A DNA stretch of 54,632 bases from Rhodobacterales bacterium (GTDB lineage Bacteria > Pseudomonadota > Alphaproteobacteria > Rhodobacterales > Rhodobacteraceae): contig QKJR01000064.1 of assembly GCA_003249215.1 (NCBI GenBank), positions 1-54,632 of the forward strand, given 5' to 3'. Each line of letters starts with the position of its first letter. Positions within the stretch are counted from its first letter, which is position 1. Below, piece by piece: positions 24,448 to 32,317 of this stretch. The position numbers and the translations under genes were made by a program. The notes under the pieces were generated by a model. It searched no databases. It was not told the origin of the DNA and saw nothing but the letters and a program-made list of their open reading frames with translations.

Positions 24448-25263
24448 ATGCCCCGCGTCGATACCCCCCTTGGCTGCTTTCTGCGTGACCGCCGCACCCG
24501 GCTCGACCCGGCGAGCTTCGGCTTCGCCCCGGGCCGCCGCCGCACGCCCGGACTGCGCCGCGAAGAGGTCGCCCTACGTGCCAATATCAGCCCGACCTGG
24601 TACACTTGGCTTGAACAGGGACGCGGCGGAACCCCCTCGGTGGATGTGATCGAACGGATCGCCAAGGGGCTGCTTCTGACCGAACCCGAGCGCGAGCATC
24701 TGCATGTATTGGCCTTCGGCCGTCCGCCCGGGCAAAAGTTTCAAGCGCAAAACGAGATCACTCCGCGCCTGCAGCGGGTGCTCGACGCGATGCCTCTGAG
24801 CCCGGCGATCATCATCAACGCCACATGGGATGTGCTGGCGTGGAACCGTGCGGCGACCCTGATCCTGGCCGATTACAGCCTGCTCGCCCCGCGCGAGCGC
24901 AACATTCTCCGGCTCGTCTTTTCCGAGCGCGGCCAGCGGCGCAACAGCGAGGATTGGCACAGCGTCGCGCGCGATCTGGTAGGCGCGTTTCGCGCCGATG
25001 CCACCCGTGTCGGCGCCAATGCAGAGGTGACGGCGCTTGTCGAGGAGCTCTCGGGGCTGAGCCCGGTCTTTGCCGAGCTCTGGGCCGAGAATACGGTGAT
25101 CGGCCATGGCGACGGAAGCAAGCGGCTGCACCACGAGCAGCTCGGGCGGATCGAGATGGACTTCGCGAGCTTCACCGTCGAGGGGCGGCGCGACCTGACG
25201 ATGATGGTCTACACCCCCGCAACCGAGGCCGATGGCGAACGGATCGGCCGCTATCTGGCTTAG
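24448..25263 (+). CDS. XRE-family transcriptional regulator with MmyB-like ligand-binding domain
   Basis: A 271-residue regulator. The N-terminal helix-turn-helix contains RRTPGLRREEVALRANIS followed by PTWYTWLEQGRG, the typical opening of the MmyB/HTH_31 group. The C-terminal domain begins INATWDVLAWNRAA and includes LRLVFSE and DFASFTVEGRRDLTM, matching the MmyB ligand-binding fold. Relatives in other bacteria often regulate an adjacent short-chain dehydrogenase. Here the divergent neighbour is an SDR, with repeated operator sequence between. ATG 24448 is the first in-frame start after the A/T-rich promoter region. The ligand is unknown. Confidence 0.9.
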   Translation: MPRVDTPLGCFLRDRRTRLDPASFGFAPGRRRTPGLRREEVALRANISPTWYTWLEQGRGGTPSVDVIERIAKGLLLTEPEREHLHVLAFGRPPGQKFQAQNEITPRLQRVLDAMPLSPAIIINATWDVLAWNRAATLILADYSLLAPRERNILRLVFSERGQRRNSEDWHSVARDLVGAFRADATRVGANAEVTALVEELSGLSPVFAELWAENTVIGHGDGSKRLHHEQLGRIEMDFASFTVEGRRDLTMMVYTPATEADGERIGRYLA

Positions 25264-25269
25264 AGCGGC

Positions 25270-25965
25270 TTGTCAGACGCGACGCGGAAAGATCACGAGC
25301 GCGCCTGTCACGACGAGCGCTCCGGGATCATCTGGACCCAAGCCAATGCTGCGCGGTTCATGTTCTACGCACCCCAGCCTCCGCAACAGGGCCTCATTCT
25401 CGCGATCCACACCCGGCAGTGCTATGGAGACCTGATCCGTCTGCGTTGCTCAGACTTCGACGGCGAAGTCATGCGGCTTGTGCAGTCGAAGACGAAGGCC
25501 AGGGTGCCAGCACCCGCGTCGGCCGCGCTGAAACGCATGCTGGAAACGATGCCTGAACATGGGCCTTTCATCCTCACCAGAGCAGACGGCCGCCTCTGGC
25601 GTATCGAGCGGAACGTCAAGGAACTTGGCAAGTCCTGGCGGCGCCACATGCAGGCTGCGGACGTCGACCCGAAGCCCTTCGAGGAGCTGCGCAAGGAAGA
25701 AAAGCGGGGTTTTCTGCACGTCAACGACCTTCGCGGAACGGCCGTGACGCTGCCGAACGAGGCGGGCCGCACGGTTCAGCAAGTATGCTCGATCACCGGA
25801 CCCATATTGGACAGCGCTACCCGCATCCGGCGACATTATCTGGCATCGACGGAGGCGATCGCGAACGCCGCGATTCTGCGTTGCGGGAACGCGCCGGACA
25901 CGGCTTGCGCAAACCATCCGCAAACCACGCCCCAAGCGAACGCCGACACGATCCGTAAAACATAG
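25270..25965 (+). pseudogene. Degenerate tyrosine integrase (phage/element relic)
   Basis: About 230 codons matching only the catalytic half of a tyrosine recombinase; the core-binding N-terminus is missing and the frame opens with TTG. The segment LAIHTRQCYGDLIRLRCSDF aligns with the Arg-I box, but the expected arginine position is a cysteine. HVNDLRGTAVTL corresponds to the HxxR box with the histidine displaced, and SITGPILDSATRIRRHYLAST keeps the tyrosine but has Pro where the box has His/Trp. The protein is thus probably inactive. It points toward the 3' end of tRNA-His 18 bases beyond its stop, the usual layout for an integrase at its attachment site. Confidence 0.75.
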
Positions 25966-25983
25966 GGAGTTCAATGAGGTGAA

Positions 25984-26060
25984 TGGTACCGCCTCCCCGG
26001 CTCGAACGGGGGACCCCCAGATCCACAATCTGGTGCTCTAACCAACTGAGCTAAGGCGGC
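25984..26060 (-). tRNA. tRNA-His (anticodon GTG)
   Basis: A 77-base cloverleaf with encoded CCA. The acceptor stem is GCCGCCT / AGGCGGT (G1-U72), the anticodon stem is CCAGA/TCTGG around the loop TTGTGGA, and the T-loop is GTTCGAG. The base before position 1 is T and position 73 is A, so the usual G-1:C73 pair of tRNA-His is absent, as known for many alphaproteobacteria. An integrase relic abuts the 3' end. Confidence 0.97.
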
Positions 26061-26205
26061 ACTGCGGGGCGATTTAGCCCCAGTGCCGGAGGATTGCAAG
26101 GGCCCGCTTGGCCTGTCGCGGCATTTCCATCTTCCACCGCTGCGGTTTTTCTTGCGTGGGCGGCGCCGGGGCGCTACGCCCGAAGCTCGAAAGAGGGAGA
26201 GCCCC

Positions 26206-26451
26206 ATGGGTATCGACAGCGAAAGCGACATTGCGGCGAATCTGCAAATCGGGCCGACCTCGCTCGGGATGGTCCGGATCTTCGTCGAGGGCGAAGGCAT
26301 CGACCTGCCGCTCGACTTCGATCCCGAAGAGGCCGAAGAGATCGCCGAAGAGCTTCTGGCCGCGGCCGAGGCGGCGCGCGAGATCCTCGCCGGTGGCGCC
26401 GGCAAGGGGGGCAAGGGCGGCGCCAAGGGCAAGGGCCCGAAGACACGCTGA
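26206..26451 (+). CDS. Small acidic protein with a Gly/Lys-rich tail (DUF6324-like)
   Basis: An 81-residue cytoplasmic protein. The first 60 residues start MGIDSESDIAANLQIGPT and include VRIFVEGEGIDLPLDFDPEE and an acidic helix rich in EEAEEIAEELL. From memory this matches DUF6324 of Rhodobacteraceae; function is unknown. The last 19 residues are Gly/Lys repeats (AGKGGKGGAKGKG), a basic tail opposite in charge to the body. ATG 26206 follows AAGAGGGAGAG. It ends 7 bases before the convergent mmcB gene. Confidence 0.8.
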   Translation: MGIDSESDIAANLQIGPTSLGMVRIFVEGEGIDLPLDFDPEEAEEIAEELLAAAEAAREILAGGAGKGGKGGAKGKGPKTR

Positions 26452-26458
26452 GCGCGCC

Positions 26459-26962
26459 TCAGCCCGCAGCCTCAAAGAGATCGCCGGGCAGTACCGGCAG
26501 GCCGGGATCGAGCCGCGCCTGCAAGCGCCGCGCGGCGATGCGCGCGAAATCCTGCACTACACCCTTGCGGCGCGCGGCCGCAAGACGCGCCTCGGGCGCC
26601 CAGCGCACGACCTCGGCACCGAAGCGGTCGGCGAGGATGAGGCCGGTGTCCCCGGGCAGGATCTCGACCGGAAACGCGGCATCCACCGCCCAGAAGAACC
26701 GGTCCGCCCAGTCGAGATAGCCCTGCCATTTGCGGTCCGCGGCGAAATCGGCCCGACCGGATTTGCACTCGACCACCCAGAGCTCGCCCTTGGGCCCGAG
26801 CGCCATCACATCGACCCGCAACCCGGGCCGAAGCGGCATTTCGGTCAGGCAGGTGAAGCCATGCCCCGCCAGACAGCGGCAGACCCCGCGCGCGAGCTCC
26901 TGTCCCGGCGAGAGCGGGCGCGGGACCACGGAAGAGACGGGAGGAAGGGGAACCTGAGCCAT
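26459..26962 (-). CDS. mmcB: MmcB family DNA repair protein (putative nuclease)
   Basis: A 167-residue protein with a restriction-endonuclease-like core: RVDVMALGPKGELWVVECKSG gives the D...ExK catalytic pattern, followed by KWQGYLDWADRFFWAVD. It belongs to the MmcB/DUF2161 family, whose Caulobacter member is SOS-induced and needed for mitomycin C resistance. A perfect alphaproteobacterial LexA site lies 12 bases ahead of the start, so the same regulation is likely here. No partner repair genes (imuA, imuB, dnaE2) are in the window. ATG 26962 is the natural start given the site upstream. Confidence 0.87.
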   Translation of the reverse strand: MAQVPLPPVSSVVPRPLSPGQELARGVCRCLAGHGFTCLTEMPLRPGLRVDVMALGPKGELWVVECKSGRADFAADRKWQGYLDWADRFFWAVDAAFPVEILPGDTGLILADRFGAEVVRWAPEARLAAARRKGVVQDFARIAARRLQARLDPGLPVLPGDLFEAAG

Positions 26963-26973
26963 ACGGGAAGAAT

Positions 26974-26988
26974 GAACGAATAGTGAAC
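26974..26988 (-). promoter_or_regulatory. LexA (SOS) box upstream of mmcB
   Basis: On the minus strand the sequence is GTTC-ACTATTC-GTTC, an exact match to the alphaproteobacterial consensus GTTC-N7-GTTC, centred about 20 bases ahead of the mmcB ATG. Confidence 0.88.
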
Positions 26989-27396
26989 ACTTGTCCAGCC
27001 GGGCCTGCGTCGCGCGCTTGGCCTGCGGGTCGGCGGCCCCCGCGGATCACGCCTCCCCTGCCACAGCGCCCCCTCGCGCCGCGCCGCCCCCTTGCCGAAG
27101 CCCGCGCCCGCGCATATCTCTGGCGCTGGCGGTTACTGCTCTTCTCGTCAATGGGGCCCTTTTCCAGTGGCCGATAACCATTTCCGAGGGTGCTGGCTCT
27201 GTCGAGATCCTGGTCTCGTTACCTGGCGCCCACCTGACTTGTCAGGCTCTCGGGAAATCGGTCGCTGCGGTTTCCGCCACCCTTTCGACAGAAGGATGAT
27301 GTTCTGCGGGTTGAGGCATGCAAATGAGCGGCGAGCGTTCCGCAAGCCCATGCAAATTGACCCGATTGGCACCCCACGCAGAGGGCCACGATGCGG
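26989..27396. other. Gap of about 400 bases without a recognisable gene
   Basis: Open frames on both strands show no family features. Base composition falls from GC-rich at the left to a mixed composition at the right, where it meets the lower-GC phosphatase gene. It may be old recombination debris. No RNA or strong hairpin was seen. Confidence 0.4.
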
Positions 27397-27984
27397 TCAT
27401 GACGCGCGGTTGTCGTAGTGTTCGACCACCTCCCAGCCTGAGGGAACTCTTCTAAATTGGTACGGGCACCCATGTGCGCTGTTGAACCATCGCCCCGTAA
27501 GCGTCTCGGAGATTCCTTGAAGAACGGCATCATGGCCGACGAGAACAATGGTACCCCCAAGCTTCTGGTAGATGGCCATTTTCGCCAAGAGTTCTGTGAC
27601 ACGCCCCATGACTTGGGCCCAGGTCTCTGCATCCCTCGGTAGGATGTTCTTCAGGTCCTCCTTGTGCGTAATCCCGTGCTCCCGCATTGCAGCCATGATC
27701 GGCTTTCCATCCAGGCCGCCAAAATCGCACTCGATCAGCAGGTTCTCCACTTCGATGAGACCAACCATCGACGGGAACGCCAGCGCAGCGGTTGCTCTCG
27801 CTCGCGTAAGGGGGCTGACAAATATCTTCGACACAGGCAGGTGGGCCAGCTTTGGCGCCAGCTCACGCGCTTGTTTGCGCCCAGTGTTGTTCAGAAGAAT
27901 GTCGGTGCGACCCTGAAATAGCCCTGCACGATTCCAGTCCGTCTCGCCATGGCGTATGAAGAGGAATGGGAGGAGCTCGTCCAT
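27397..27984 (-). CDS. Histidine phosphatase superfamily protein (phosphoglycerate mutase-like)
   Basis: A 195-residue protein with the catalytic FIRHGETDWN motif (phosphohistidine) at residues about 8-17, GRTDILLNNTGRKQA, FVSPLTRARATA and the second histidine in VLVGHDAVLQGI. Members are phosphatases or mutases of sugar phosphates, nucleotides or cofactors; the substrate here is not predictable. The start is ATG 27984 with AGGTGA upstream; the frame runs further upstream but without family sequence. Composition is visibly lower in GC than its neighbours (32 of 60 bases at 27721-27780), pointing to recent acquisition. It stands alone. Confidence 0.8.
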   Translation of the reverse strand: MDELLPFLFIRHGETDWNRAGLFQGRTDILLNNTGRKQARELAPKLAHLPVSKIFVSPLTRARATAALAFPSMVGLIEVENLLIECDFGGLDGKPIMAAMREHGITHKEDLKNILPRDAETWAQVMGRVTELLAKMAIYQKLGGTIVLVGHDAVLQGISETLTGRWFNSAHGCPYQFRRVPSGWEVVEHYDNRAS

Positions 27985-28223
27985 GGGGTCACCTAGCGGT
28001 TGATCGATTTGCTCAAGTAGATGCGCTTTCTCGGCCGGCTTCCAGCCGAGAAGATGCGGGCAAGGGCTCGGAGTGGCCATCCGGACGAACCTTCGCCAAC
28101 CGCCGGTTCGGCGAGGCCTCATTCTGAAACTCCCCTTCTGCGGCGGAGCATCAGTCTGTCTGGACGGAGCTGCCAGTTTCGAACATCCTATCCGCCCCAC
28201 GAAACCTTGCGGCCCGCCCAAAC

Positions 28224-28249
28224 AAAAAGCCCCCCGAAACCGGAGGGCT
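28224..28249 (-). terminator. Rho-independent terminator after the 114-residue membrane protein
   Basis: On the minus strand AGCCCTCCG-GTTT-CGGGGGGCT (one mismatch) is followed by TTTTTG. It lies 22 bases after the stop at 28272 and would also end read-through from nusB. Confidence 0.8.
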
Positions 28250-28271
28250 CGTGTCGCCGCAGAAGGCAGGT

Positions 28272-28616
28272 TCAGCGCTTGAAATGCCGCCGCGAGGTCT
28301 TGGCTTCGACCGGGACCGGCACGGCGACCATCTGCGCGGCGCGGTCGAGTCCCGCGGGGATCGCGTCGCGCTTGCCGCCGCCGGGGGTCTCGTCATCCTC
28401 GGCCATGCGCATGATGGTGATCGCGAATTGCACGCCCGAAAAGACGACCGTGTTGAACACCACCAGAAGCGCCACCGCGATATAGCCGATGTCCGAGGTC
28501 GAGATCAGATGCCACAGGTTCGCCACGTTGAACCACAAAAGCAGGCCAACGAAGGTCACCGACAGGCCGAGACCGACAAAGACGTTGCGAATGTAGAGAC
28601 GGACCAGTTCAGGCAT
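28272..28616 (-). CDS. Two-helix membrane protein of unknown function
   Basis: A 114-residue protein with two hydrophobic segments, residues about 12-35 (GLGLSVTFVGLLLWF) and 46-68 (IGYIAVALLVVFNTVVFSGV), and a charged C-terminus of about 45 residues, probably cytoplasmic. No domain recognised. ATG 28616 has a strong GGAGGAATCGG upstream; an upstream ATG at 28640 has none. It lies 114 bases after nusB on the same strand and is followed by a clear terminator, so it is a separate small unit or the last gene of the riboflavin-nusB transcript. Confidence 0.75.
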   Translation of the reverse strand: MPELVRLYIRNVFVGLGLSVTFVGLLLWFNVANLWHLISTSDIGYIAVALLVVFNTVVFSGVQFAITIMRMAEDDETPGGGKRDAIPAGLDRAAQMVAVPVPVEAKTSRRHFKR

Positions 28617-28730
28617 GCCGATTCCTCCGGGTTTCACCATAATGTAACGCAGCTTTCTTAATTTCCCACTGGCAATCTTGCCGCAGGGCAGAAAAACGGC
28701 ACCCCAGGGGAAATTTGCGCGAAAACCGGC

Positions 28731-29237
28731 TCAGAACGCCTCGGGGCGGAACTCATGCGCCATGTGATCGAGCACCGCATTGACGAATTTCGGCTCCTTC
28801 CCCTCGGGGAAGAAGGCGCGCGCCACATCGACGAATTCGGTGATCACCACCTTGGGCGGGGTCGCGGGACTGCTAAGCTCGGCCCCCGCCGCCCGGAAGA
28901 GCGCGCGCAGCACCGGGTCGATCCGGTCGATCGGCCATTTCGCCACCAGCGCGCGATCGGTCGCCTGGTCGATCTTGGCCTGCCAGGTCACGGCATCCTC
29001 GCAGAGCCGCCGGAACAGGTTCAGATCGCCCTCGGCATATTCTTCCTCGTCGATCACCTGACCGAAACGGAAGGTCTCGAACTCGCGCATCACGCGGTCG
29101 ACCCCCTGCCCGCCGGCCTCCATCTGATAGAGCGCCTGCACCGCATAGAGGCGGGCGGCGGATTTCATCTGGCGCTTCTCCTCGGGCGTCGGCTTGCGCG
29201 GCGCCTCGGGGGCTTCGGGGGTCTGGTCTGCGGTCAT
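28731..29237 (-). CDS. nusB: Transcription antitermination factor NusB
   Basis: A 168-residue all-helical RNA-binding protein. The core from RQMKSAARLYAVQALYQME through RIDPVLRALFRAAGAEL and VVITEFVDVARAFFPEG to KFVNAVLDHMA matches NusB. It binds boxA RNA with NusE/S10 during rRNA antitermination. An N-terminal Pro/Glu-rich extension of about 20 residues precedes the core. Its ATG at 29237 overlaps the ribH stop (ATGA), the common ribH-nusB arrangement. Confidence 0.95.
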   Translation of the reverse strand: MTADQTPEAPEAPRKPTPEEKRQMKSAARLYAVQALYQMEAGGQGVDRVMREFETFRFGQVIDEEEYAEGDLNLFRRLCEDAVTWQAKIDQATDRALVAKWPIDRIDPVLRALFRAAGAELSSPATPPKVVITEFVDVARAFFPEGKEPKFVNAVLDHMAHEFRPEAF

Positions 29238-29785
29238 GCTGTGGTCGGTCCTTCGGTCTCGCCGGCGAGGCGGATCGACTCACCCTGCGGGCGGAAGCCG
29301 ATCCCCTTCGTTTGGCCCGCCCATTTGCGCGACAAAGCGATCAGATGCAAGGCCGCAGCAGCGGCACCGCCGCCCTTGTTCTGCCCGGCGGGATCGGCGC
29401 GGACCTCGGCCTGGGGCCGGTTCTCGACGGTCAGGATGCCATTGCCGAGGCACACGCCCTGAAGGCCCAGCATGGTCAGCCCGCGCGAGCTGTCGTTGCA
29501 GACCGTGTCGTAATGCGTCGTCTCGCCCCGGATCACGCAGCCGAGCGCGACGAAACCATCGTAATCGGTCATCCGCGCGGCGGTGGCGATGGCCGCCGGG
29601 ATCTCCAGCGCGCCGGGCACTTCGACGAGGTCGGCGACCGCGCCCGCCTCGGCCGCGACGGCCCTGGCGCCCGCCACCAGATTGTCGGCGATGTCCTTGT
29701 AATAGGGCGCCACGACGATCAGGAGCCGCACGGGCTTGTCGAATTTCGGCAATTCGAGCGTGTAATGCTGTTCGGAACCGGCCAT
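29234..29785 (-). CDS. ribH: 6,7-dimethyl-8-ribityllumazine synthase
   Basis: A 183-residue lumazine synthase that condenses 5-amino-6-ribitylamino-uracil with dihydroxybutanone phosphate. Key segments are VVAPYYKDIADNLVAGA, EVPGALEIPAAI, and ALGCVIRGETTHYD with the catalytic His. The C-terminus is slightly longer than usual. It follows ribBX by 13 bases, with AGGGCAAGAG ahead of ATG 29785, and is coupled to nusB. Confidence 0.95.
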   Translation of the reverse strand: MAGSEQHYTLELPKFDKPVRLLIVVAPYYKDIADNLVAGARAVAAEAGAVADLVEVPGALEIPAAIATAARMTDYDGFVALGCVIRGETTHYDTVCNDSSRGLTMLGLQGVCLGNGILTVENRPQAEVRADPAGQNKGGGAAAAALHLIALSRKWAGQTKGIGFRPQGESIRLAGETEGPTTA

Positions 29786-29798
29786 CTCTTGCCCTTTC

Positions 29799-30932
29799 TC
29801 AATATCCCCGGGTGGCTTCGATCTCGAGCCCGTAGCCCTCGATGCCAACCACCTTGGGCAGGCCCGAATTGGTCATCAGCACGAGACGGTTGAGCCCGAG
29901 CGCCGAGAGGATCTGCGCGCCAAGCCCATATTGACGCAGCGTCTGCGGCGAGGCCTCGCCGGGCTGCACCATCTTCATCGAGGTTTCGCGCAGGAGCACG
30001 ACAAGCCCGCGCCCCTCGGCGGCGATCGCCTCCATCGCGCGGCCCAGATCGCCCGCCTTGGCGGCATTCAGGCCGAGCACATCGGTCATCGGATCGAGCG
30101 CATGCATCCGCACCAGAACCGGCTCGGGCGTCGAGATGTCGCCCTTGGAGAGCACGATATGCTCGGAGCCTTGGGTTTCGTCGGTGAAGATCCGCATCGA
30201 CCAGTCACCGCCATGGATCGAGGTCACCGCGCGCTGCGCGCTCTCGCGCACGAGGTTGTCGTGGCGGCGGCGATAGGCGATCAGATCCGAGATCGTGCCG
30301 ATCTTGAGCCCGTGTTTCTGCGCGATCGCGATCAGATCGGGCAGCCGCGCCATGGTGCCATCCTCGTTCATGATCTCGCAGATCACTCCCGCGGGGTTCA
30401 GCCCGGCAAGCCGCGCGATATCGACGGCGGCCTCGGTATGGCCCGCGCGCACCAGAACGCCGCCCTCACGCGCGCGCAGCGGGAAGACATGGCCCGGGGT
30501 CGCGATGTCCTTGGGCCCCTTGGTCGGGTCGATCGCCACGGCCACGGTGCGGGCGCGATCATGCGCCGAGATGCCCGTCGAGACCCCCTCGCGCGCCTCG
30601 ATCGAGACGGTGAAGGCGGTTTCGTGACGCGACGAGTTCGACGCCGACATCAGCGGCAGGCCGAGCGCGTCGATCCGCGAGCCCGGCATCGCCAAACAGA
30701 TCAGGCCGCGGCCGTGGGTGGCCATGAAGTTGATCGCATTCGGCGTGGCCATCTGCGCGGGGATGACGAAATCGCCCTCGTTCTCGCGGTCCTCGTGATC
30801 GACGAGGATGAACATCTTGCCGTTGCGCGCATCGTCGATGATCTCCTCGATCGTCGAGATCGCATCGGAGAAGCTGAGCTCGACCGGACCGGGGGCGGCG
30901 TGATCGCCGGATTTGTCGACGGGGTTCGTCAT
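29799..30932 (-). CDS. ribBX: RibBX: 3,4-dihydroxy-2-butanone-4-phosphate synthase fused to an inactive GTP cyclohydrolase II-like domain
   Basis: A 377-residue protein. The N-terminal 210 residues are a complete Rib[45 protein letters not shown], and [23 protein letters not shown]. The C-terminal half has the RibA fold ([19 protein letters not shown]) but lacks the zinc site. Where true RibA has a cysteine cluster around CxTGD...RCDCG, this has [20 protein letters not shown]. It is therefore a RibBX as described for many proteobacteria, supplying dihydroxybutanone phosphate but not GTP cyclohydrolase activity. A separate ribA is needed elsewhere. Confidence 0.92.
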   Translation of the reverse strand: MTNPVDKSGDHAAPGPVELSFSDAISTIEEIIDDARNGKMFILVDHEDRENEGDFVIPAQMATPNAINFMATHGRGLICLAMPGSRIDALGLPLMSASNSSRHETAFTVSIEAREGVSTGISAHDRARTVAVAIDPTKGPKDIATPGHVFPLRAREGGVLVRAGHTEAAVDIARLAGLNPAGVICEIMNEDGTMARLPDLIAIAQKHGLKIGTISDLIAYRRRHDNLVRESAQRAVTSIHGGDWSMRIFTDETQGSEHIVLSKGDISTPEPVLVRMHALDPMTDVLGLNAAKAGDLGRAMEAIAAEGRGLVVLLRETSMKMVQPGEASPQTLRQYGLGAQILSALGLNRLVLMTNSGLPKVVGIEGYGLEIEATRGY

Positions 30933-30947
30933 CTTTCTCTCCTTGCC

Positions 30948-31529
30948 TCAGGCCCGTGCGGCCATGGCGAAATATCGATCAGTGCCGATCGTGGCGGCCA
31001 TCCGGCCGAGGCTGGCCCATTCGGCCTCGGCCCCGGTTTCGGCGATGACCAGAACGCGGTCGGCCGGCACCTTGCCGCGCAAGGCGGCCAGACGCGCACG
31101 CAGATGCGACTCGGCAAGCGCCAGAGACGGCGCGGGCGCGGCGCTGTCAATGCGCAGCCCCTGTGCGCCAAGGCCCGCAACGGCGCGCTCGGGGGCGATG
31201 CCCGGCGCGCAGGCCAGCAGATGGCCGATCTCGCGGGTGGCGGCAAGCGCCGCGACGCGCGCCGCCTCGGCCTCGCCCTCGCGCAGCATCCGCAGGACAT
31301 TGGTGGAATAGAGGAAGGCCGCGAGGTCATGCCCCGTCGTTGCGCGGATGCCCGCATAGGTGCGGTAATCGAGCCCGATCGCGGCGGCACGCTTCACCCG
31401 GATGCGCACCACCTCGACCGGCAGTTTCGGGAAGAGATCAGCCCGTGCCCGGTCCCAGCAATAGCGGGTCCAGCCGGTGCCGCCCATGCCGGGCCCGCGG
31501 TTGTGGCCGATGCCGCTCACGCGTTCCAC
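30948..31529 (-). CDS. Conserved-looking 193-residue protein of unknown function in the riboflavin cluster
   Basis: No domain recognised. It begins MERVSGIGHNRGPGMGGTG and is Ala/Arg/Leu-rich with alternating helical stretches, no signal peptide and no membrane segment. The start at 31529 overlaps the end of ribE by 13 bases, and the stop is 15 bases before ribBX, so it lies inside the riboflavin operon. Such tight placement suggests a functional link (flavin handling or operon control), but this is position-based inference. Confidence 0.75.
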   Translation of the reverse strand: MERVSGIGHNRGPGMGGTGWTRYCWDRARADLFPKLPVEVVRIRVKRAAAIGLDYRTYAGIRATTGHDLAAFLYSTNVLRMLREGEAEAARVAALAATREIGHLLACAPGIAPERAVAGLGAQGLRIDSAAPAPSLALAESHLRARLAALRGKVPADRVLVIAETGAEAEWASLGRMAATIGTDRYFAMAARA

Positions 31530-32107
31530 TCCTGCAGCCGCGCGACATAGCGCGCGAGCGTGTCGATCTCGAGGTTGATCCGGTCGCCGACCTTCGCCGT
31601 GCCCCAGGTCGTGACCGCCTTGGTATGCGGGATGATATTGACCCCGAAGTCGCAGCCCTCGACCTCATTCACCGTCAGCGAGGTGCCGTTGAGCGCGACC
31701 GAGCCCTTGGGCGCGATATATTTCGCAAGCGCCTCGGGGGCGCGGAAGGTGAAACGAGTGCTGTCGCCCTCATCCCGCATCGCGACGATCGTGGCCACGC
31801 CATCGACATGACCCGAGACGATATGTCCACCGAGCTCGTCGCCGACCTTGAGCGCGCGTTCGAGGTTGAGCGCGGTGGCGACCATCCAGTCCCCGATATT
31901 GGTCTTCGACACGCTCTCGGCCGAGATCTGCACATCGAACCAGTCGGCGCCCTTCTCGATCACCGTCAGGCACACGCCATTGCAGGCGATCGAGGCACCG
32001 ATATCGACGGTCTCCATCCGGTAGTGACAGCGGATCCGCGCGCGCAGATCGCCGGCCTGTTCCAGCTCGGCGATCTCGCCCTTGTCGGTGACGATTCCGG
32101 TGAACAT
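31517..32107 (-). CDS. ribE: Riboflavin synthase
   Basis: A 196-residue alpha-chain riboflavin synthase made of two tandem lumazine-binding barrels. MFTGIVTDKGEIAEL opens the first barrel, with IACNGVCLTV; the second has GHIVSGHVDG and LNGTSLTVNEVEG. It dismutates two lumazines to riboflavin. ATG 32107 follows AAAGGGGGCCCTCG. It is the first gene of the minus-strand operon; no FMN riboswitch is visible in the 210 bases upstream, which are shared with the divergent kpsS. Confidence 0.95.
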   Translation of the reverse strand: MFTGIVTDKGEIAELEQAGDLRARIRCHYRMETVDIGASIACNGVCLTVIEKGADWFDVQISAESVSKTNIGDWMVATALNLERALKVGDELGGHIVSGHVDGVATIVAMRDEGDSTRFTFRAPEALAKYIAPKGSVALNGTSLTVNEVEGCDFGVNIIPHTKAVTTWGTAKVGDRINLEIDTLARYVARLQEWNA

Positions 32108-32317
32108 CGAGGGCCCCCTTTCGTTGCCCCTGCCTAGCCCGCAAGCCCCCGCCCCGCAAGCGCCGAAGCGGCGGGGCACAGCCTGTGGTTAATCACTCCG
32201 ACATGGATTCGCCCCAATATGGCCCGAAGCGCGGGTTAGGATCGCGAAACTCCGTGACAGGGCGGGGATTTCCGCCCAGAACGGCGGGCGTAGAGGTTGA
32301 CGAGGTAAAGATCCGGC

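Noticed and set aside
29799..30932. Annotation as bifunctional RibBA
   Set aside because: The zinc-binding cysteines of GTP cyclohydrolase II are missing in the C-terminal half.
32108..32317. FMN riboswitch upstream of ribE
   Set aside because: None of the conserved RFN-element segments (for example AGGGCAG or GAxxCGG pairs) could be placed in the 210 bases.
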